Shown here: in pieces, positions 1 to 8,548 of the stretch
How the letters are laid out: every line of letters begins with the position of its first letter
How positions within the stretch are numbered: position 1 is the first letter of the stretch
Assembly (NCBI RefSeq): GCF_009907385.1
Contig: NZ_JAAATR010000106.1
Location: forward strand, 1-32,019
Reading direction: 5' to 3'
Length of the DNA: 32,019 bases
From: Atlantibacter hermannii
GTDB taxonomy: Bacteria > Pseudomonadota > Gammaproteobacteria > Enterobacterales > Enterobacteriaceae
Program-made: the position numbers and the translations under genes
The notes under the pieces: model-generated
Told to the model about the DNA's origin: nothing
The model's input: the letters and a program-made list of their open reading frames with translations, nothing else
Database searches by the model: none

Positions 1-41
1 GTGTCGATTCTTAATGTGTTTGTAATCACAGAAAAAATCAT

Positions 42-64
42 AAATCGGACATGATGTCCGATTT
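42..64. repeat. Perfect inverted repeat, 10-bp arms
   Basis: The arms AAATCGGACA and TGTCCGATTT are separated by TGA. No T-run follows on either side, so it looks less like a terminator than like an operator or the hairpin of a gene beyond the left edge. A TTGACA hexamer overlaps its right end (63-68), but no good -10 follows at the right distance. The rest of 1-200 shows no gene I can support. Confidence 0.5.
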
Positions 65-213
65 GACAAGCTATTTTTCTGAAAAGGGCAGCACGCGCGT
101 TTTCAGACAGCAATAGAGCGATTTTATGCGTAATGTCTTTTTTTACTTACCGGACAGTCTTAATGAAATGGTGCGGGCATCTCATTAACGTGTAGACAGA
201 GGTGGTCGGCAAT

Positions 214-245
214 AAAAAAGGCGATGAATCTTCATCGCCTTTTTT
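214..245. terminator. Bidirectional Rho-independent terminator downstream of ygiN
   Basis: GGCGATGA and TCATCGCC form an 8-bp stem around ATCT, flanked by six A on the left and six T on the right. It can therefore work on both strands. It lies 17 bases beyond the ygiN stop codon on the minus strand. Confidence 0.85.
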
Positions 246-261
246 GATCCTGAATGAGCGC

Positions 262-576
262 TTAAACGCCCTGTTCCAGAATACGGATATGGGTTTCCAG
301 CACGTCGCCTTTCACCGCTTCGCTCCAGGCTTTCATATGCGGCGTTTGAAGGTGCGCTTCAAGATGCGGCACGCTTTCCCACTGCTCCAGCATCACGATG
401 GAGTCGGGCGCGGTGAACTGGAAGCTCACCTGGGCATTCACATCCACCAGCGGCGCATAGCCGTGGCAGCCTTCTTCCGCCAGCACGGTGGGAATAATTT
501 TGGCGAACTGATCCAGCACCGCCTGGCGATGATGTGCGCCCGGACGCGTGCGGATTTCTGCAATAACTGTCAGCAT
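262..576 (-). CDS. ygiN: Quinol monooxygenase YgiN
   Basis: This encodes 104 residues, the same length as E. coli YgiN, and it reads almost identically (begins MLTVIAEIRTRPG, contains HGYAP and the EQWES block). The family is a small ABM-fold (antibiotic biosynthesis monooxygenase) dimer that oxidises quinols and is thought to cycle with MdaB between quinone and quinol forms. The frame is open 16 codons further upstream, but the start at 576 is preceded by AAGGAG at good spacing and matches the family N-terminus, so I use it. It lies downstream of mdaB on the same strand after an 89-base gap, which holds a short GC-rich inverted repeat. The two are probably co-transcribed, ending at the terminator at 214-245. 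Confidence 0.95.
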   Translation of the reverse strand: MLTVIAEIRTRPGAHHRQAVLDQFAKIIPTVLAEEGCHGYAPLVDVNAQVSFQFTAPDSIVMLEQWESVPHLEAHLQTPHMKAWSEAVKGDVLETHIRILEQGV

Positions 577-665
577 GAAAAACTCCTTGTGATAAATCCT
601 TAGAACAGCAGCCGCAGGCGGCAAGCCGCGGCTCTCTTAATCAGGATAGAGTAACAGGCATTCAG

Positions 666-1247
666 TTAAGCAAAAATTGCCGCCAGATGCTCGCGATATT
701 CTTGAATATAACGCGGCACGTCCGGCATTTTGATCACGTCATTAGTGATAAAGGTCGGCAGCGCGTCCATGCCCAGGAACTGATTAGCCTTATGGAACGG
801 CAGATACACGCCGTCGACGCCCACGCCGTGGAAGAACTGATCTTCGTCGGTGAACGCATCAAGCGGCGCGTTCCAGGTCAGGGAGAGCATATATCTGGTG
901 CCCTGAATCAGGCCGCCGGAGCCGTACTTTTTGCTGGCGTCAGAGCGGGTACGGCCATCGCTGGCGTACAAAGTGCCGTGGCCTTCAGTGAACACGTCAT
1001 CAATGTATTTTTTCACGGTCCACGGCGCGCCCATCCACCAGCCCGGCATCTGGTAAATCACCACGTCGGCCCAGACGTATTTCTGCACTTCGGCCTGAAT
1101 ATCGTAATCGCTGTCGGCGCGGGTCACCTGAACATCGTGTCCGAGGTCGCGCAGAAAGCTGTGCGCGACGTCGGTCAGGGTGTCGTTAAGCTGGCCTTTA
1201 GAGTGCGCGAATTGTTTTGCGCCGTTGATGATAAGCACGTTGCTCAT
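666..1247 (-). CDS. mdaB: NADPH:quinone reductase MdaB
   Basis: This encodes 193 residues, identical in length to E. coli MdaB. It is a flavodoxin-like FAD enzyme that reduces quinones by two electrons with NADPH, avoiding semiquinone radicals in the cytoplasm. Visible family signatures are the N-terminal LIINGAKQFAHS strand-loop, QMPGWWMGAPW around residues 66-76, the GHGTLYASDGR segment and the C-terminal KMPDVPRY motif. The start at 1247 has GAGGATAAATA directly before the ATG. It is followed on the same strand by ygiN, its presumed metabolic partner. In E. coli the two-component genes qseBC lie upstream; here the upstream neighbour is the divergent parC. Confidence 0.96.
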   Translation of the reverse strand: MSNVLIINGAKQFAHSKGQLNDTLTDVAHSFLRDLGHDVQVTRADSDYDIQAEVQKYVWADVVIYQMPGWWMGAPWTVKKYIDDVFTEGHGTLYASDGRTRSDASKKYGSGGLIQGTRYMLSLTWNAPLDAFTDEDQFFHGVGVDGVYLPFHKANQFLGMDALPTFITNDVIKMPDVPRYIQEYREHLAAIFA

Positions 1248-1424
1248 TATTTATCCTCGAATAATTGCATTTGGCATGAATGATAACGGATCGTACGGGA
1301 CGGTAAAATTAGCAAAAAGTGCAAAGACTTTTGCCAGATGAGCAATAATCAACGTCTGAAGCGGTTATCTGATTACTGGTGTTAAATACAGGAAAGATCC
1401 CATCCCACGCTGGGACTCGCTCTT

Positions 1425-1457
1425 CAGATAAGGTACTATCTGCGGCAATATTGCCGC
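1425..1457. promoter_or_regulatory. Two abutting palindromes upstream of parC
   Basis: CAGATA-AGGTAC-TATCTG (1425-1442) directly abuts the perfect 16-bp palindrome GCGGCAATATTGCCGC (1442-1457), 40 to 72 bases before the parC start. No T-run follows. They may be operator or 5' UTR structures in the mdaB/parC divergent region (1248-1496). No regulator can be named from the sequence. Confidence 0.4.
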
Positions 1458-1496
1458 TACTTCACCCTGCGGCCCCTGTTCGAGGTATAACGATTA

Positions 1497-3767
1497 ATGA
1501 GTGACATAACTCAGGATGGTGCAGAGCGTCTTGCGCTGCATGAGTTCACGGAAAACGCCTATCTGAACTACTCCATGTACGTCATCATGGACAGGGCGTT
1601 ACCCTTTATCGGCGACGGTTTAAAACCGGTACAGCGCCGCATCGTGTATGCGATGTCGGAACTGGGCCTCAACGCCAGCGCCAAGTTTAAAAAATCGGCC
1701 CGTACCGTGGGCGACGTGTTGGGTAAATACCATCCGCACGGCGACAGCGCCTGTTATGAGGCGATGGTGCTCATGGCCCAGCCGTTCTCCTATCGTTATC
1801 CGCTGGTAGATGGCCAGGGGAACTGGGGGGCGCCGGACGATCCGAAATCCTTCGCGGCGATGCGTTATACCGAATCACGCCTGTCAAAATATGCCGAACT
1901 GCTGCTCAGCGAGCTGGGCCAGGGCACGGTGGATTTCGTGCCTAACTTTGACGGCACCTTAGACGAGCCGAAAATGCTGCCGGCGCGGGTGCCGAATATT
2001 CTGTTAAACGGCACCACCGGCATCGCGGTGGGTATGGCGACGGATATTCCGCCGCACAACCTGCGTGAAGTGGCGAAAGCCACCATCAGCCTGATTGATA
2101 ACCCGAAAACCACCCTGGATGACGTGCTGGATATTGTTCAGGGCCCGGATTACCCGACTGAAGCGGAAATCATTACGCCGCGCGCCGAGATCCGCAAAAT
2201 CTACCAGAGCGGCCGCGGTTCGGTGCGTATGCGCGCGGTGTGGAAGAAAGAGGACGGCGCGGTGGTGATCACGGCGCTGCCGCACCAGGTTTCCGGCGCG
2301 CGCGTGCTGGAGCAAATCGCCGCCCAGATGCGCAATAAAAAGCTGCCGATGGTGGACGATTTACGCGACGAGTCGGACCATGAGAACCCGACGCGTCTGG
2401 TGATCGTGCCGCGTTCCAACCGCGTGGATATGGAACAGGTGATGAACCACCTGTTCGCCACCACCGATCTGGAAAAGAGCTATCGCGTAAACCTGAATAT
2501 GATCGGTCTGGATAATCGCCCGGCGGTGAAAAACCTGCTGGAGATCCTGACCGAATGGCTGGCGTACCGTCGCGATACGGTGCGCCGCCGCCTGAATTAT
2601 CGTCTGGAAAAAGTGCTCAGGCGCCTGCATATCCTGCAAGGCTTGCTGGTGGCGTTCCTGAACATCGACGAAGTGATTCACATCATTCGTAGCGAAGATG
2701 AGCCGAAGCCGGTGCTGATGGCGCGTTTCGAACTGAGCGAAACCCAGGCTGAAGCCATTCTTGAGCTGAAATTGCGCCACCTGGCGAAGCTCGAAGAGAT
2801 GAAAATCCGCGGCGAACAGGATGCGCTGGAAAAAGAGCGCGATCAGATCCAGGCGATTCTGGCCTCCGAGCGCAAAATGAATACCCTGCTGAAGAAAGAG
2901 CTACAGGCCGACGCCGAGGCTTATGGCGACGACCGCCGCTCGCCGCTGCATGAGCGCAGCGAAGCGAAAGCCATGAGCGAGCACGACATGCTGCCATCGG
3001 AGCCGATCACCATCGTGTTGTCGCAGATGGGCTGGGTGCGCAGCGCCAAAGGCCACGACATCGACGCGCAGGGCCTGAGTTACAAAGCGGGCGACAGCTG
3101 GCTGGCCTCCGCGAAAGGCAAGAGCAACCAGCCGGTGGTGTTTATCGACTCCACGGGCCGCAGCTACGCCATCGACCCGATTACGCTGCCATCGGCGCGC
3201 GGGCAGGGTGAGCCGATTACCGGTAAACTGACGCTGCCGCCGGGCGCGGTGGTTGAGCAGATGCTGATGGGCAATGAGGATCAGAAGCTGCTGATGGCCT
3301 CGGATTCCGGCTATGGCTTCGTCTGTACTTTCAACGATTTGATTGCCCGCAACCGGGCAGGCAAAGCGGTGATCACCCTGCCGGAAAACGCCCATGTGCT
3401 GCCGCCGATCGAAATCGTCAATGAACAGGACATGCTGCTCGCAATCACCGCCGCAGGCCGCATGCTGATGTTCCCGGTGTCCGATTTGCCGCAGTTGTCG
3501 AAAGGTAAGGGGAATAAAATCATCTCAATTCCATCGGCGGAAGCGGCGAAAGGCGACGATAAGCTGGCGCACCTGCTGTTGCTGCCGCCGCAAAGCACGC
3601 TGACCTTCCACGTCGGCAAACGCAAAATCAAAATGCGCCCGGAAGAGCTGCAAAAAGTGCACGGGGAACGCGGGCGTCGCGGCACCCTGATGCGCGGCCT
3701 GCAACGCATCGACCGTATCGACGTGGATTCGCCGCTGCGTCCTGACGCGGGAAATAGCGAAGAGTAA
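1497..3767 (+). CDS. parC: DNA topoisomerase IV subunit A (ParC)
   Basis: This encodes 756 residues against 752 in E. coli. ParC with ParE forms topoisomerase IV, which decatenates daughter chromosomes. The catalytic tyrosine is Y124 in AAMRYTESR (Y120 in E. coli numbering). The quinolone-resistance region [10 protein letters not shown] keeps Ser84 and Glu88 (E. coli S80 and E84), that is, the wild-type susceptible residues. The winged-helix/tower core is followed by a coiled-coil gate at about 440-490 ([15 protein letters not shown]) and the C-terminal beta-pinwheel. The four extra residues are near the N-terminus, where [12 protein letters not shown] replaces the E. coli MSDMAERL. The start is fixed by GAGG 11 bases upstream and the conserved MSD. 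It is the first gene of a plus-strand run with plsC, ftsP and ygiQ. Confidence 0.98.
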   Translation: MSDITQDGAERLALHEFTENAYLNYSMYVIMDRALPFIGDGLKPVQRRIVYAMSELGLNASAKFKKSARTVGDVLGKYHPHGDSACYEAMVLMAQPFSYRYPLVDGQGNWGAPDDPKSFAAMRYTESRLSKYAELLLSELGQGTVDFVPNFDGTLDEPKMLPARVPNILLNGTTGIAVGMATDIPPHNLREVAKATISLIDNPKTTLDDVLDIVQGPDYPTEAEIITPRAEIRKIYQSGRGSVRMRAVWKKEDGAVVITALPHQVSGARVLEQIAAQMRNKKLPMVDDLRDESDHENPTRLVIVPRSNRVDMEQVMNHLFATTDLEKSYRVNLNMIGLDNRPAVKNLLEILTEWLAYRRDTVRRRLNYRLEKVLRRLHILQGLLVAFLNIDEVIHIIRSEDEPKPVLMARFELSETQAEAILELKLRHLAKLEEMKIRGEQDALEKERDQIQAILASERKMNTLLKKELQADAEAYGDDRRSPLHERSEAKAMSEHDMLPSEPITIVLSQMGWVRSAKGHDIDAQGLSYKAGDSWLASAKGKSNQPVVFIDSTGRSYAIDPITLPSARGQGEPITGKLTLPPGAVVEQMLMGNEDQKLLMASDSGYGFVCTFNDLIARNRAGKAVITLPENAHVLPPIEIVNEQDMLLAITAAGRMLMFPVSDLPQLSKGKGNKIISIPSAEAAKGDDKLAHLLLLPPQSTLTFHVGKRKIKMRPEELQKVHGERGRRGTLMRGLQRIDRIDVDSPLRPDAGNSEE

Positions 3768-3993
3768 TCAAGCGCCGACCATCGCGGCAGCGTGAGTTGT
3801 TCTCTCGCTGCCGTTACCGCGCAGTACGTCAGCGTAACTTTTTTATAACTCAGCCATTGTGTGTTGATGCGTCGCGCATAAGAATACGCGTTTGGGAAAT
3901 CAGCCGTATTGTGCCGCGGTCATCCTTGACCGGAGCGGTGTTTTTGCGACAAAGCCAGTATACTTGTCTGCGACAAGGGCTTCAGAGGTAGTT

Positions 3994-4731
3994 ATGTTAC
4001 TTATTCTTCGTATTATTTTTGTCGTGATCTACTGCATTGTTGTTTGCATTCTGGGTTGTATCTGGTGCTTGTTCAGCCCGCGTAATCCGCGCCACGTCGC
4101 TACCTTTGGCCATATGTTTGGCCGCCTCTCCACCGTTTTTGGATTGAAAGTTGAAAAGCGTCTGCCGCCGGATGCCGATAAGTTCGGTAATGCCATCTTC
4201 ATCGCCAACCATCAGAATAATTACGATATGGTGACGGCGGCAAACGTTGTGATCCCGCCGACGGTGACGGTGGGTAAGAAAAGCCTGCTGTGGATCCCGT
4301 TCTTCGGCCAGCTCTACTGGCTGACCGGCAACCTGCTGATCGACCGCGACAACCGCGCCAAAGCGCACGGCACCATCGCTCAGGTGGTAAACCAGATTAA
4401 AAAGCGCCGCATCTCTATCTGGATGTTCCCGGAAGGCACCCGCAGCCGCGGTCGCGGCCTGATGCCGTTTAAAACCGGCGCGTTTCATGCCGCGCTGGCG
4501 GCAGGCGTACCGATCATCCCGGTTTGCGTCTCCAACACCCACAACAAAATCAATCTCAACCGCTGGAAAAATGGCCTGGTGATTGTTGAGGTGATGCCGC
4601 CTATCGATACGTCCGCCTGGCAGAAGGATCAGGTGCGTGCGCTGGCGACCCATTGCCGTGAAATCATGGAAGCCAAAATCAAAGAGCTGGACCAGGAAGT
4701 GGCCGAGCGCGAAGCATCAGGCAATATCTAA
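3994..4731 (+). CDS. plsC: 1-acyl-sn-glycerol-3-phosphate acyltransferase PlsC
   Basis: This encodes 245 residues, the E. coli length. PlsC acylates lysophosphatidic acid to phosphatidic acid at the inner membrane, the second step of phospholipid synthesis. The N-terminal hydrophobic segment (about 2-26) anchors it. Acyltransferase motif I is NHQNNYD with H73 and D78, and the phosphate-binding motif is FPEGTRSRG at 145-153. The frame is open upstream to 3892, but AGAGG at 3984-3988 sits five bases before the ATG at 3994 and the protein then matches the family N-terminus. It follows parC after 226 bases with no other gene and is followed by ftsP after 57 bases, as in E. coli, so the two may share a transcript. 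Confidence 0.97.
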   Translation: MLLILRIIFVVIYCIVVCILGCIWCLFSPRNPRHVATFGHMFGRLSTVFGLKVEKRLPPDADKFGNAIFIANHQNNYDMVTAANVVIPPTVTVGKKSLLWIPFFGQLYWLTGNLLIDRDNRAKAHGTIAQVVNQIKKRRISIWMFPEGTRSRGRGLMPFKTGAFHAALAAGVPIIPVCVSNTHNKINLNRWKNGLVIVEVMPPIDTSAWQKDQVRALATHCREIMEAKIKELDQEVAEREASGNI

Positions 4732-4788
4732 GTTTTACCTCGCGGGGAGCCCTTCCTCGCGATGTTGATAGTTTACACGGAGCAAAGT

Positions 4789-6201
4789 ATGTCATTCAGT
4801 CGGCGTCAGTTTATTCAGGCATCGGGATGGGTTCTCTGTGCAGGCGCAGCGCCACTGACGGCACATGCGGCAGGGCAGCAGCAACCGCTGCCGATCCCGC
4901 CGCTCCTTGAATCACGGCGCGGTCAGCCGCTATTTCTTACCCTGCAACGCACCCACTGGTCGTTTACGACCGGTACCCGGGCGCAGGTATGGGGCGTCAA
5001 TGGCCGCTATCTGGGGCCGACGATTCGCGTCTGGAACGGCGATGACGTCAAACTGATTTACAGTAATCGCCTGGCTGAAAACGTAGCGATGACGGTGAGC
5101 GGTTTACAGGTTCCCGGCCCGCTGATTGGCGGCGCGTCGCGCATGATGTCCGCCAGCGCCGACTGGGCGCCGGTGCTGCCGATCCGCCAGTCAGCGGCGA
5201 CGCTCTGGTATCACGCCAATACCCCCAATCGCAGCGCCCAGCAGGTTTACAACGGCCTGGCGGGCATGTGGCTGGTGGAAGACGAGGTCAGCAAAGCGCT
5301 GCCGATCCCCAACCACTACGGCGTGGACGATTTTCCGGTAATCATTCAGGACAAGCGGCTGGATAACTTCGGGACGCCGGAATACAGCGAACCGGGCAGC
5401 GGCGGCTTTGTTGGCGACACGCTGCTGGTCAACGGCGCGCAAAGCCCGTATGTGGAGGTGTCGCGCGGCTGGGTGCGTTTGCGCCTGCTGAACGCCTCTA
5501 ACGCCCGCCGTTATCTGTTGCAGATGAGCGATGGCCGCCCGCTGCACGTGATTTCCAGCGACCAGGGCTTTCTGCCCGCGCCGGTTTCCGTCAAGCAGCT
5601 TTCCCTCGCGCCGGGCGAACGCCGCGAAATCCTGGTGGATATGACCAACGGCGATGAAGTGTCCGTTACCTGCGGTGAAGCGGCGAGCATTATGGATCGC
5701 CTGCGCGGCTTCTTTGAGCCGTCGAGTATTTTGATCTCCACGCTGGTGCTGACGCTGCGCCCGACCGGCCTGCTACCGCTGGTGACCGATACGCTGCCGA
5801 TGCGTTTGCTGCCGAACAACATTCTGGACGGCAGCCCGGTGCGCAGCCGCGATATCACGCTGGGCGACGATCCGGGTATTAATGGTCAGCTGTGGGATAT
5901 GAAGCGTCTGGACATCACTACTCAACAGGGCTCCTGGGAGCGCTGGACGGTACGTTCCGATTCGCCGCAGTCGTTCCATATTGAGGGCGTCCAGTTCCTG
6001 ATCCGCCATGTCAACGGTGCCGCGCCGTTCCCGGAAGATCGCGGCTGGAAAGACACGGTGTGGGTCGACGGGCAGGTAGAGCTGCTGGTTTATTTCTCGC
6101 AGCCGTCCTGGGAGCACTTCCCGTTCCTGTACGGCAGCCAAACGCTGGAGATGGCGGATCGCGGCTCAATCGGCCAGATTCTGGTGAACCCGGCACCGTA
6201 A
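4789..6201 (+). CDS. ftsP: Cell division protein FtsP (SufI)
   Basis: This encodes 470 residues, matching E. coli SufI/FtsP. It is a periplasmic multicopper-oxidase-fold protein without the copper sites that stabilises the divisome under stress. It is also a classic Tat substrate. The N-terminus [10 protein letters not shown] is a twin-arginine motif, followed by a short hydrophobic stretch and a cleavage region at AHA-AG near residue 27. The cupredoxin-like domains extend to the C-terminal block [17 protein letters not shown]. The frame is open nine codons upstream (4762), but GGAG at 4779-4782 and the conserved MSFSRRQF fix the start at 4789. It lies between plsC and ygiQ as in E. coli. Confidence 0.97.
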   Translation: MSFSRRQFIQASGWVLCAGAAPLTAHAAGQQQPLPIPPLLESRRGQPLFLTLQRTHWSFTTGTRAQVWGVNGRYLGPTIRVWNGDDVKLIYSNRLAENVAMTVSGLQVPGPLIGGASRMMSASADWAPVLPIRQSAATLWYHANTPNRSAQQVYNGLAGMWLVEDEVSKALPIPNHYGVDDFPVIIQDKRLDNFGTPEYSEPGSGGFVGDTLLVNGAQSPYVEVSRGWVRLRLLNASNARRYLLQMSDGRPLHVISSDQGFLPAPVSVKQLSLAPGERREILVDMTNGDEVSVTCGEAASIMDRLRGFFEPSSILISTLVLTLRPTGLLPLVTDTLPMRLLPNNILDGSPVRSRDITLGDDPGINGQLWDMKRLDITTQQGSWERWTVRSDSPQSFHIEGVQFLIRHVNGAAPFPEDRGWKDTVWVDGQVELLVYFSQPSWEHFPFLYGSQTLEMADRGSIGQILVNPAP

Positions 6202-6211
6202 ACTTTTCGTT

Positions 6212-6234
6212 CCCTTTTCCCAGCGGGAAAAGGG
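6212..6234. terminator. Strong hairpin after ftsP, no U-tract
   Basis: CCCTTTTCCC and GGGAAAAGGG form a perfect 10-bp stem with an AGC loop, 10 bases after the ftsP stop. Neither side is followed by a T-run, so it could stabilise a 3' end or attenuate rather than be a classical terminator. Confidence 0.35.
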
Positions 6235-6267
6235 GCGTAAAGGATTTGTTATTACCTCTTCTTTTCT

Positions 6268-6295
6268 GGCGGCGATACAACGTATAATCGCCGCC
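6268..6295 (+). promoter_or_regulatory. Hairpin carrying a TATAAT -10-like element upstream of ygiQ
   Basis: GGCGGCGA (6268-6275) and TCGCCGCC (6288-6295) are perfect arms. The sequence between them holds TATAAT (6283-6288, overlapping the right arm by one base), a consensus -10 about 40 bases before the ygiQ start. The -35 region (TCTTTT, 6260-6265) is poor. A run of seven T follows at about 6305, so a terminator function for upstream transcription is also possible. Confidence 0.4.
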
Positions 6296-6328
6296 CTTTG
6301 TCTATTTTTTTACCACCCCGGAAGCATT

Positions 6329-8512
6329 ATGAGCGCTATAAGTCTGATCCAACCCGATCGCGACCTTTTCTCCTGGCCCCAGTACTGGGCCGCCTGTTTC
6401 GGCCCGGCGCCGTTCTTGCCGATGTCCCGTGAGGAAATGGATCAACTTGGCTGGGATAGCTGCGACATCATTCTGGTTACCGGAGATGCCTACGTCGACC
6501 ACCCGAGCTTCGGGATGGCGATTTGCGGGCGCATGCTGGAAGCCCAGGGCTTTCGCGTCGGCATCATCGCCCAGCCGGACTGGAACACCAAAGACGACTT
6601 TATGCGCCTGGGTAAACCGAACCTGTTCTTCGGAGTGACGGCGGGCAACATGGACTCCATGATCAACCGCTACACCGCTGACCGTAAGCTGCGCCACGAC
6701 GACGCCTATACGCCGGATAACGTGGCGGGTAAACGTCCCGATCGCGCAACGCTGGTTTATACCCAGCGCTGTAAAGAAGCGTGGAAAGACGTGCCGGTGA
6801 TCCTCGGCGGCATCGAAGCCAGCCTGCGCCGTACCGCGCACTACGACTACTGGTCTGATACCGTGCGCCGCTCGGTGCTGGTGGATTCCAAAGCCGACAT
6901 GCTGATCTTCGGCAACGGCGAGCGCCCGCTGGTGGAAGTGGCGCACCGTCTGGCGCAGGGCGAGCCGGTGGGGCAGATCCGCGATGTGCGCAATACCGCA
7001 ATCATGGTGAAAGAGGCGCTGCCGGGCTGGAGCGGGGTGGATTCTCGCATCATCGATATGCCGGGCAAAATCGACCCGATCCCGCATCCTTACGGCGAAG
7101 ATTTGCCGTGCGCGGATAACAAGCCGGTTGAACCAAAGAAAGCCGAAGCGAAGGCCGTTGTCGTGCAGCCGCCGCGTCCGAAGCCGTGGGAAAAGACTTA
7201 CGTTCTGCTACCGTCGTTTGAAAAAGTCAAAGGCGACAAAGTGCTTTACGCCCACGCGTCGCGCATCCTGCACCATGAAACCAATCCGGGCTGCGCGCGT
7301 GCATTGATGCAAAAACACGGCGAGCGTTATATCTGGATTAACCCGCCCGCGATCCCCCTGTCTACCGAAGAGATGGACAGCGTGTTCGCTCTGCCGTACC
7401 AGCGCGTGCCGCACCCGGCGTACGGTAACAGCCGTATTCCGGCGTATGAGATGATCCGCTTTTCGATCAACATCATGCGCGGCTGCTTCGGCGGCTGTTC
7501 ATTCTGTTCGATCACCGAGCATGAGGGTCGCATCATTCAGAGCCGCTCAGAAGACTCGATCATCAACGAAATCGAAGCCATTCGCGACACGGTTCCCGGC
7601 TTTACCGGCGTGATCTCCGATTTAGGCGGGCCAACCGCCAATATGTATATGCTGCGCTGTAAATCGCCGCGCGCGGAACAAACCTGCCGCCGCCTGTCGT
7701 GCGTCTATCCGGACATTTGCCAGCATATGGACACCAACCACGAGCCGACGATCAATCTCTATAGCCGGGCGCGCGATCTGAAAGGCATCAAGAAGATCCT
7801 GATCGCTTCCGGCGTGCGTTACGACATCGCCGTGGAAGATCCGCGTTACATCAAAGAGCTGGCGACGCACCACGTTGGCGGCTATCTGAAAATTGCGCCG
7901 GAGCACACCGAAGAAGGCCCGCTGTCGAAAATGATGAAGCCGGGCATGGGCAGCTACGATCGCTTTAAAGAGCTGTTCGACACCTACTCTAAACAGGCCG
8001 GTAAAGAGCAATACCTGATCCCGTACTTTATCTCCGCGCACCCCGGGACGCGCGATGAAGACATGGTAAACCTGGCGCTGTGGCTGAAACAGCGCCGCTT
8101 CCGTCTGGATCAGGTGCAAAACTTCTATCCGTCACCGCTCGCCAACTCCACCACCATGTATTACACCGGCAAGAACCCGCTGAGTAAGATTGGTTATAAG
8201 AGTGAAGACGTGGTGGTGCCGAAAGGGGATAAACAGCGTCGCCTGCATAAAGCGCTGCTGCGTTATCACGATCCAGCCAACTGGCCGCTGATCCGTCAGG
8301 CGCTGGAGGCGATGGGTAAAAAACATCTGATTGGCTCACGCCGCGATTGCCTGGTGCCTTCGCCGACCATTGAAGAAATGCGTGAAGCGCGCCGCCAGAA
8401 TCGTCATACCCGCCCGGCGTTAACCAAACATACGCCGGTGGAGCATCAGCGGCAGACGCCGGCTGACAACAAAAAACGCGTTAAAAGCGCTGCCAAAGCG
8501 CGTCAACGTTAA
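6329..8512 (+). CDS. ygiQ: YgiQ-family radical SAM protein (UPF0313)
   Basis: This encodes 727 residues. The radical SAM cluster motif CFGGCSFC lies at C386, C390 and C393 and binds the 4Fe-4S cluster that cleaves S-adenosylmethionine. An N-terminal domain with [11 protein letters not shown] resembles the B12-binding-like fold of related enzymes. The C-terminal tail (about 680-727) is basic and low-complexity ([13 protein letters not shown]). The substrate is unknown to me. The start follows CCGGAAGCATT and gives the expected [15 protein letters not shown]-terminus. It follows ftsP as in E. coli, probably with its own promoter, and ends at the terminator at 8517-8542. The next gene on the opposite strand differs from E. 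coli. Confidence 0.95.
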   Translation: MSAISLIQPDRDLFSWPQYWAACFGPAPFLPMSREEMDQLGWDSCDIILVTGDAYVDHPSFGMAICGRMLEAQGFRVGIIAQPDWNTKDDFMRLGKPNLFFGVTAGNMDSMINRYTADRKLRHDDAYTPDNVAGKRPDRATLVYTQRCKEAWKDVPVILGGIEASLRRTAHYDYWSDTVRRSVLVDSKADMLIFGNGERPLVEVAHRLAQGEPVGQIRDVRNTAIMVKEALPGWSGVDSRIIDMPGKIDPIPHPYGEDLPCADNKPVEPKKAEAKAVVVQPPRPKPWEKTYVLLPSFEKVKGDKVLYAHASRILHHETNPGCARALMQKHGERYIWINPPAIPLSTEEMDSVFALPYQRVPHPAYGNSRIPAYEMIRFSINIMRGCFGGCSFCSITEHEGRIIQSRSEDSIINEIEAIRDTVPGFTGVISDLGGPTANMYMLRCKSPRAEQTCRRLSCVYPDICQHMDTNHEPTINLYSRARDLKGIKKILIASGVRYDIAVEDPRYIKELATHHVGGYLKIAPEHTEEGPLSKMMKPGMGSYDRFKELFDTYSKQAGKEQYLIPYFISAHPGTRDEDMVNLALWLKQRRFRLDQVQNFYPSPLANSTTMYYTGKNPLSKIGYKSEDVVVPKGDKQRRLHKALLRYHDPANWPLIRQALEAMGKKHLIGSRRDCLVPSPTIEEMREARRQNRHTRPALTKHTPVEHQRQTPADNKKRVKSAAKARQR

Positions 8513-8516
8513 TGAG

Positions 8517-8544
8517 AAAAGGGGGAATGATTTCCCCCTTTTTT
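8517..8544. terminator. Bidirectional terminator between ygiQ and the DASS transporter gene
   Basis: AAAAGGGGGAA and TTCCCCCTTTT form a perfect 11-bp stem around TGAT, with six T on the right and A on the left. It lies 4 bases after the ygiQ stop and just beyond the stop of the convergent transporter gene, so it can serve both. Confidence 0.85.
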
Positions 8545-8548
8545 ACGC

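Noticed and set aside
1865-3709. Long antisense open frames inside parC (and similar ones inside ygiQ, yqhD, metC and the autotransporter gene)
   Set aside because: They lie wholly inside well-supported genes, lack ribosome binding sites and family similarity, and arise from high-GC codon use.
3785-3813. Hairpin CGGCAGCG/CGCTGCCG after parC as a terminator
   Set aside because: The loop is 13 bases (one mismatch if extended) and no T-run follows on the plus strand; parC to plsC read-through remains possible.
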